NCBI RefSeq assembly: GCF_003966735.1
Contig: NZ_AP017379.1
Coordinates: forward strand, 1-43,052
From: Desulfovibrio ferrophilus
Lineage (GTDB): Bacteria > Desulfobacterota > Desulfovibrionia > Desulfovibrionales > Desulfovibrionaceae
Length of the DNA: 43,052 nt
Reading direction: 5' to 3'
Shown piece after piece: positions 38,759-43,052 of the stretch (positions are counted from its first letter, which is position 1; every line of letters begins with the position of its first letter). The position numbers and the translations under genes were made by a program. Under the pieces are notes generated by a model. That model was not told where the DNA came from. It ran no database searches and was given only the letters and a program-made list of their open reading frames with translations.

Positions 38759-39698
38759 CGGTCTTTCTCACGCAAAGGTAGATTTCGCCGGAACGGATGG
38801 TCCACTTTCCTGTGGGATTAATGGCTTCGGCCACAATGGTTCGATAAAGAACTTTTGTGTCCGATCCAGGCGCGTAGGTGACCTCGACACGTGAATTGAT
38901 AGGGGTATCGTAGCCGTCTTTAACCATATATATGACGGGCAAATCTACGTTTGGCGGGAACTGAAACCGGGTAAAATGCGAATCGTCAAAGATACGAAGG
39001 GGATTCAAGGACGCATCACCCTTTGACGTAGTGTAATTGAAGTTGAGTTTCGCCATGTCAACGTCCGGCAGGGAGTGCAAATATTCACCTTCCAGCTTGT
39101 CGGATTGTAGCTTTGGCGGATTATCCTTTTTGCACTCGTCACAGCCCAAGCCTTCCGGTTCGTCCTCTTCCATGTCCTCGTATGGGATCGGGATGGGCTC
39201 ATTGGAAACAAACGATTCATCTACAATGCGTGTGGTAAGGTTTGGAATGTACGTCGATTTTACGGTATCGCAGCGTAAATAGAAGGTATAGACACGCCCG
39301 CTTTTACCGAAAACGACAAGGCTAGTGTCTCCACCGGGATATTTGGCAGACAAGGTAAAGGCGTGCTTATTGTTGCGCAATGGGATAAAAGAAAAAACGC
39401 TTTCATCGCCCAAGATGAAATCCGCCACTTCCTCGCCCCTGGGGAGCTCGACAACGGAAGCCATGAATTCACGCAAACGAATTTTATAAGTTACTCCCGC
39501 ATCATAACGCCATTCTTTGATAGGGCTGCGGGGGTCTGCTGCGTCGAATGCTTTTTGGATTGCGTTTAGGTTTACGTCTTGGGACATGGCCCGATCCGTG
39601 GCGGGAGTAATTTTCTTGCCACTAGACAAATTCAAGATTTCAGCCTGAACCGGGACGGCTATAGATAAAACAAAAAGGATTATAAATATTTTTTTCAT
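38751..39698 (-). CDS. virB9: VirB9 T4SS outer-membrane core protein
   Basis: A 315-residue protein with a signal peptide (cut near VQAE), the N-terminal beta domain (YKIRLREFMASVVELPRGE), and a C-terminal CagX/TrbG domain (FTRFQFPPNVDLPVIYMVK). The middle linker has an unusual acidic stretch and a CDEC pair near residue 195. Outer-membrane ring with VirB7 and VirB10. It overlaps virB8 by 4 nt. Confidence 0.94.
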   Translation of the reverse strand: MKKIFIILFVLSIAVPVQAEILNLSSGKKITPATDRAMSQDVNLNAIQKAFDAADPRSPIKEWRYDAGVTYKIRLREFMASVVELPRGEEVADFILGDESVFSFIPLRNNKHAFTLSAKYPGGDTSLVVFGKSGRVYTFYLRCDTVKSTYIPNLTTRIVDESFVSNEPIPIPYEDMEEDEPEGLGCDECKKDNPPKLQSDKLEGEYLHSLPDVDMAKLNFNYTTSKGDASLNPLRIFDDSHFTRFQFPPNVDLPVIYMVKDGYDTPINSRVEVTYAPGSDTKVLYRTIVAEAINPTGKWTIRSGEIYLCVRKTDG

Positions 39699-40366
39699 TT
39701 CGTCTTTCTCTTAGAGAAGTTGTAGTCGGTGACAACAAAACCGGCGAAGTTTAAAAGCCCTTCCTCCTTCGTCAATTCTTGTTCAACAAAGGTGTAGCGC
39801 ATGTTTGCAACCCATGACTGTTTGATTGGGGGGTCGTTTGGTTTATCATCGAACGTATCAATGGTTTGAAATTCCACCTGATGCACGCCGCTTCCAATTT
39901 TCCCAATGCGATTATCACGCAAAATATTAACTGCTCGCCGCCAGTTTTTATTTCTCATTGGTGATTTTTTGTTTCTTTTTGAATCCATAAGAGCTTGGAA
40001 GGCTTCAAATACTTTTTTGGAACTTTGGAGGCGGACAGTTGTAAATCTGACTGCATCCGTTATGTGGTCAACCGTATTTCGGTCGTCCACATAGCCCCGA
40101 GTCAAACGACTAATGAGAAGTTCATTGCGGGTCAGATCATCCTCGGCCTTTGCGATCTTTACAAAGTTGTTGCCTTCGGAACGAAACTCAATGATTTCGG
40201 TTCGCGTTTCCTTGAGTGGGAACAAGGCAACCATTGATAGACCTTGAGCGAGGATTAGGACGGCAAAGAACACGTTTAGCCAAACGTGAATTTTGAGCAG
40301 TCGTTGGGATTCCCGATAAGGCGCTGTTTTTCGCGCCTGTTCTTCGGGAGAGATGGAATTATCCAC
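39695..40366 (-). CDS. virB8: VirB8 T4SS inner-membrane protein
   Basis: A 223-residue protein. GTG 40366 is chosen because it gives a normal VirB8 N-terminus (ISPEEQARKTAPYRESQRLL) and overlaps the virB7 stop by 8 nt; a longer frame would cover half of virB7. One TM helix (about 30-52), then the NTF2-like periplasmic domain with RWVANMRY-type motif (SWVANMRYTFVEQE). Needed to nucleate the channel. Confidence 0.9.
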   Translation of the reverse strand: MDNSISPEEQARKTAPYRESQRLLKIHVWLNVFFAVLILAQGLSMVALFPLKETRTEIIEFRSEGNNFVKIAKAEDDLTRNELLISRLTRGYVDDRNTVDHITDAVRFTTVRLQSSKKVFEAFQALMDSKRNKKSPMRNKNWRRAVNILRDNRIGKIGSGVHQVEFQTIDTFDDKPNDPPIKQSWVANMRYTFVEQELTKEEGLLNFAGFVVTDYNFSKRKTK

Positions 40367-40568
40367 GACGGACCCCCCGGAACTGCACAAACGGATCAAC
40401 ATCAAGGCGGACATATTTTTGTCCTGGCCATTCTCCACCTAGCTGCACAAAATTAGCGCAAGGTGAAGGCTTGAGGTCCGTTGGGCTATTCTCCCAGGGG
40501 GTTTTAGGTGCGCAGCCCGAAAGGGCCACAAGCGAAAGTGTCAGAATCAGGATTAGACATCTGCCCAT
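40359..40568 (-). CDS. virB7: VirB7 lipoprotein
   Basis: A 69-residue lipoprotein with signal sequence and lipobox LSGC (Cys at residue 19). VirB7 anchors the outer-membrane core complex with VirB9. An AGGAGG ribosome site precedes the ATG, and AACACACAAAC lies farther upstream. Its identification rests on the lipobox, size and position between virB6 and virB8. Confidence 0.85.
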   Translation of the reverse strand: MGRCLILILTLSLVALSGCAPKTPWENSPTDLKPSPCANFVQLGGEWPGQKYVRLDVDPFVQFRGVRRG

Positions 40569-40606
40569 GTCATTTCCTCCTATGGTATCGGTTAGGGTTT
40601 GTGTGT

Positions 40607-41659
40607 TTATTTTGTGGCGCGTTGCCTTAATTTGCTAAGTCCATTATAGGTTGCGTTTGCGCCCCAAACGCCTCTCCCTGCTAATTTCCCAGAAGCCCAC
40701 ATACCAGCGGACAAAGCACCGCCAGACATTGCGCCAGCGGCTATTTTGCCAACTCCAATTGATCCGGCCCCAACGGCTCCAACCCCTGCGGCTATGCCCG
40801 CCGTGCTTCCTGGCATTGTGTTAGTCAGCCCTGCGCCCATGTCAGGCGCTTTGAGGCACATGACCGCACCAAGGGCGATGCTTAAAAGCACTTGCAAAAA
40901 GGCTTGGAGAAAAACGGGATAAGAAACTTCATCTGTAATTTTCTCAAGAGGTACAATTGCAGCGTTGATCGAGTATAGCGTGATAGAAATGACTATAGAT
41001 GCCATCACCATTGTTGCGGCGTAAGAAGAAACGGCTTTTATCCAAGTAAATGTTAAGGCCCGAGACTTTTTGAAAGCGGCGAAGAAAATAAAAGGAGCTC
41101 CGATTGCTAATAGAATGTGCATACATACAAAACTCATCAAAATTACAGCTGCATAAACAAGATGTAAGAAGACGTATGCACAAAACATTATGATACATAG
41201 AATAAATTGAAAAACTTGATCGACCTTTAGATTGAGCAATTCAATTTCAGGGCAAAGTGTGTCGGCAAGCACGGCCATACGCACATATAGTTTGTCCATG
41301 ACTAAAAAAGCAGATTCAAAATCTTTGTCGGGGTCCAAATCGAAAGCGTCTGCCGTTGGAGACTTTGAAATAAAATATGCAGAGAGGTCTTTTGTTGTCT
41401 CTGTAATTGGTTCAACAAAATATTTATTATAGCCACCAGAAATAAGAAATCCATTTAGAACGGCCAAAAGGATCAGAGAAGTTATTAATTCTTGCGCATC
41501 ACCTTTGCCCTTCGCAATCATCAAGCCTATTATCATCACGTAAAGAGTGCAAAAGGCTACAAAGAAAGGGCCAAAGTCTGTAAGAAAGTCAGTGCCAATC
41601 GACTGAGTATATTCAGATAAAATTTGTTCTACTTGAATGAAGGTGCGGTATGAAATCAT
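40607..41659 (-). CDS. virB6: VirB6 polytopic channel protein
   Basis: A 350-residue protein with about six or seven TM helices (near 30-47, 55-75, 140-180, 195-225, 245-265) and a Gly/Ala-rich C-terminus. Size, topology and place between virB5/lipoprotein and virB7 mark VirB6/TrbL, which contacts the substrate in the inner membrane. Confidence 0.9.
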   Translation of the reverse strand: MISYRTFIQVEQILSEYTQSIGTDFLTDFGPFFVAFCTLYVMIIGLMIAKGKGDAQELITSLILLAVLNGFLISGGYNKYFVEPITETTKDLSAYFISKSPTADAFDLDPDKDFESAFLVMDKLYVRMAVLADTLCPEIELLNLKVDQVFQFILCIIMFCAYVFLHLVYAAVILMSFVCMHILLAIGAPFIFFAAFKKSRALTFTWIKAVSSYAATMVMASIVISITLYSINAAIVPLEKITDEVSYPVFLQAFLQVLLSIALGAVMCLKAPDMGAGLTNTMPGSTAGIAAGVGAVGAGSIGVGKIAAGAMSGGALSAGMWASGKLAGRGVWGANATYNGLSKLRQRATK

Positions 41660-41683
41660 TATACGACTCCGACTATTTCCTAG

Positions 41684-41956
41684 TTACTTCATTTCTTTAA
41701 GGGTTTCCCAAATTTTATCGGGGTCGCTTTCGCCTGTTTCTTTTCCGCTTCTCTTAATCATTTTATCTTGAAGGCCGTACAGGTCTACTTCCTTGTTTTT
41801 TTGGGAAACTGCTTTTTCTCTCAAAGGTTGGGATGTGCGTTCTTCAATAATTTTGGGCTGAGTATTACTGACGGTATTTTCTTTATTGTCGTCACTGCTT
41901 CCACAGCCAACAAGAGAAATAGAAATGACGAGTGCTACAAAGATATTTTTGAACAT
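41684..41956 (-). CDS. Small lipoprotein, candidate entry-exclusion protein
   Basis: A 90-residue lipoprotein with lipobox LVGC (Cys18) and a disordered linker. Its C-terminal module of about 33 residues (DLYGLQDKMIKR, GESDPDKIWETL) is closely similar to the C-terminus of the neighbouring VirB5. Its position between virB5 and virB6 is that of the entry-exclusion lipoprotein Eex in pKM101-type systems. A TAGGAG ribosome site precedes the ATG. The Eex role is inferred from position and lipobox. Confidence 0.7.
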   Translation of the reverse strand: MFKNIFVALVISISLVGCGSSDDNKENTVSNTQPKIIEERTSQPLREKAVSQKNKEVDLYGLQDKMIKRSGKETGESDPDKIWETLKEMK

Positions 41957-42074
41957 CCTTTTCTCCTACATAGCTTCAAGAGTTTTCCAAATTTTTTCGG
42001 GGTCGCTTTCGCCAGGGTTCCGTGATCCGCGCTTAATCATTTTATCTTGAAGATAATAAAGGTCTATCGACTTG
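41688..42074 (-). repeat. Direct repeat: shared 3' module of the lipoprotein and virB5
   Basis: The 3' ends of the two adjacent genes (about 41688-41795 and 41967-42074) are alike in DNA, with long identical blocks such as CGGGGTCGCTTTCGCC and CTTAATCATTTTATC, which indicates fairly recent duplication. Confidence 0.8.
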
Positions 42075-42811
42075 TTACCGTTCTTTTTAGATTCACTGGC
42101 CGTCATGCCTTCATCACTAACTCCTTTATACGAGAGTAGTGCCTGGGCTTCGCCAAGGGCTCCGGTCAAGCCATACAACTTTTGCATAATCAAAAGAATT
42201 TCCGCCAGAAATCGATTTGTCAGGTCTTGTGATTCTTTAAGGCTTTGTGTTTGATCAATCTGAGCCGTTAGAGCGGCTAAATTATCCATAGCCTCGCCTA
42301 GCTCTGCCTGAGCTTGCTCGGAGCGTTCTATGGCCGCTTTTAGCGCCTCTTGGCGGACTTGATATTGAAGGTCTATGTGCTTCCATGGTTGTTGATCGTC
42401 AAAGTCGAATTCCCGCACATCGGGGAACGCGACCTTCAAAAAATCATCAACATCGTTGAACGTATCAAAATCACCGTATTTCCGAAGAAGGCTTTCCCAC
42501 TTCCCGGCAAAGCCAGAAGCACCAGAGGGAACGCTTGTAAGCTCCGCCTGAACCGCTTGGAGCTTGTCAGAAAGGGATAGCCCCATAGAATAAACACCGT
42601 GAAGCTGGTCATAAACTTCTACTGTCTGGCCGTAGATATCCTGGGCTGTTTCCAGCTGCTCTTGAAGATTTTTGAACTCAGCTTCCATAACCTTGATCTG
42701 TTCGACGTAGTAAGTATAGCTGCCAGGGTCCGTGACCGTCATAGCTAGAACAGACGAACTAAGCGCCAGAACCAGCGCAAAAAGAAAGAAAATCGTCTTT
42801 CCAATTCGCAT
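41966..42811 (-). CDS. virB5: VirB5-like minor pilin / TrbJ-like protein
   Basis: A 281-residue protein with a signal peptide (cut near LAMT). The long helical domain (YYVEQIKVMEAEFKNLQEQL, then later LAALTAQIDQTQSLKESQDL) is typical of VirB5/TrbJ, which sits at the pilus tip. The C-terminal DLYYLQDKMIKR module is shared with the next gene. GAGAGGAACCC precedes the ATG, which lies 53 nt inside the end of virB4. Confidence 0.88.
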   Translation of the reverse strand: MRIGKTIFFLFALVLALSSSVLAMTVTDPGSYTYYVEQIKVMEAEFKNLQEQLETAQDIYGQTVEVYDQLHGVYSMGLSLSDKLQAVQAELTSVPSGASGFAGKWESLLRKYGDFDTFNDVDDFLKVAFPDVREFDFDDQQPWKHIDLQYQVRQEALKAAIERSEQAQAELGEAMDNLAALTAQIDQTQSLKESQDLTNRFLAEILLIMQKLYGLTGALGEAQALLSYKGVSDEGMTASESKKNGNKSIDLYYLQDKMIKRGSRNPGESDPEKIWKTLEAM

Positions 42812-43052
42812 GGGTTCCTCTCATGTTTTGAAGTTTTCTCACCACATCACGATCCGAGTTGAAATTATAAATATCTTTGCCCAGGGACGAGAGATCGATA
42901 TCAAGCTGTACACTTTCTTGAGTAGACATTCGCTTGACGAGAACACGGCGCGGTGGAGCATTTTGGATGAAATTCAACTCGGAGCTAGTTAGGTTGAACT
43001 TTTTGCAATAATGTTCGGGGTCCGCAGTCGGATTTGGAAATAAAATAAGGGT
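42759..43052 (-). CDS. virB4: VirB4 C-terminal 97 codons (joins 1..2115)
   Basis: This is the 3' part of virB4 when the window is read as a circle. Across the junction the protein reads WDGTYKDNLE then TLILFPNPTADPEHY, matching the conserved VirB4 region after the Walker B and Q-loop segments, with FPNP followed by an acidic/aromatic stretch. Codon phase is kept exactly across 1/43052. The last 53 nt overlap the start of virB5. If the molecule were not circular this would be an isolated 3' fragment, which is much less likely. Confidence 0.9.
   Translation of the reverse strand, partial: TLILFPNPTADPEHYCKKFNLTSSELNFIQNAPPRRVLVKRMSTQESVQLDIDLSSLGKDIYNFNSDRDVVRKLQNMRGTHANWKDDFLSFCAGSGA

Overview
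The window looks like one complete circular conjugative plasmid of 43,052 bp. The minus-strand virB4 reading frame leaves the left end at base 1 and re-enters the right end at base 43052 in the same frame. It then runs to a stop at 42759, giving one 802-residue protein of normal VirB4 length. No host chromosomal genes, transposases, rRNA, tRNA or known resistance genes were seen. The host is inferred only weakly: gene content, GGAG-type ribosome sites and moderate base composition suit a Gram-negative bacterium, and the small proteins look most like those of Desulfovibrio-type plasmids.

Layout. (1) From 3042 leftwards through the origin to 29539, one minus-strand operon encodes a VirB/VirD4 type IV secretion system. 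The order is RHH-like protein, virB2, virB3, virB4, virB5, small lipoprotein, virB6, virB7, virB8, virB9, virB10, a 787-residue cysteine/glycine-rich surface protein, virB11, virD4, virB1 and topB. Many of these genes overlap or abut. (2) At 26.5-29.4 kb lie a 21-bp-periodic repeat array, an oriT candidate with a T-DNA-border-like nick site (27060/27061), mobC and a MOBP-type relaxase. (3) At 22.5-25.5 kb lie the maintenance genes: parA with a ribbon-helix-helix partner, and a replication initiator followed by eleven 16-bp iterons. (4) From 3.1 to 22.4 kb is an accessory region of about 35 small genes, all but one on the plus strand. It holds ardC, a PP-loop protein, a very acidic protein, a Fic toxin/antitoxin pair, ssb, a DUF4942-like protein and many small membrane or exported proteins.

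How it may work together. If the nick site is right, the minus strand is transferred 5'-first toward decreasing coordinates. The region from rep and par through ssb to ardC would then enter the recipient first, and the T4SS and relaxase last. The transferred strand would be the template for nearly every plus-strand leading gene. Four long, hairpin-rich repeats (557-697 bp) sit directly in front of leading-region genes. A fifth, unrelated but similarly built leader lies before ssb. These are candidates for single-strand promoters of the F-plasmid Frpo type. Three of the repeats, the ssb leader and the parA promoter carry related AATTGTTGAATTG sites, suggesting a shared repressor that would be absent in a new recipient (zygotic induction).

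A second unusual structure is the 14.36-16.71 kb array. Eight consecutive spacers share the same module: a C-terminal QDEA-like tail, a stop, a C/G hairpin, ATTTCAAGA and a ribosome site. They separate unrelated small genes, as in a gene-cassette array, and the array ends in the Fic pair.
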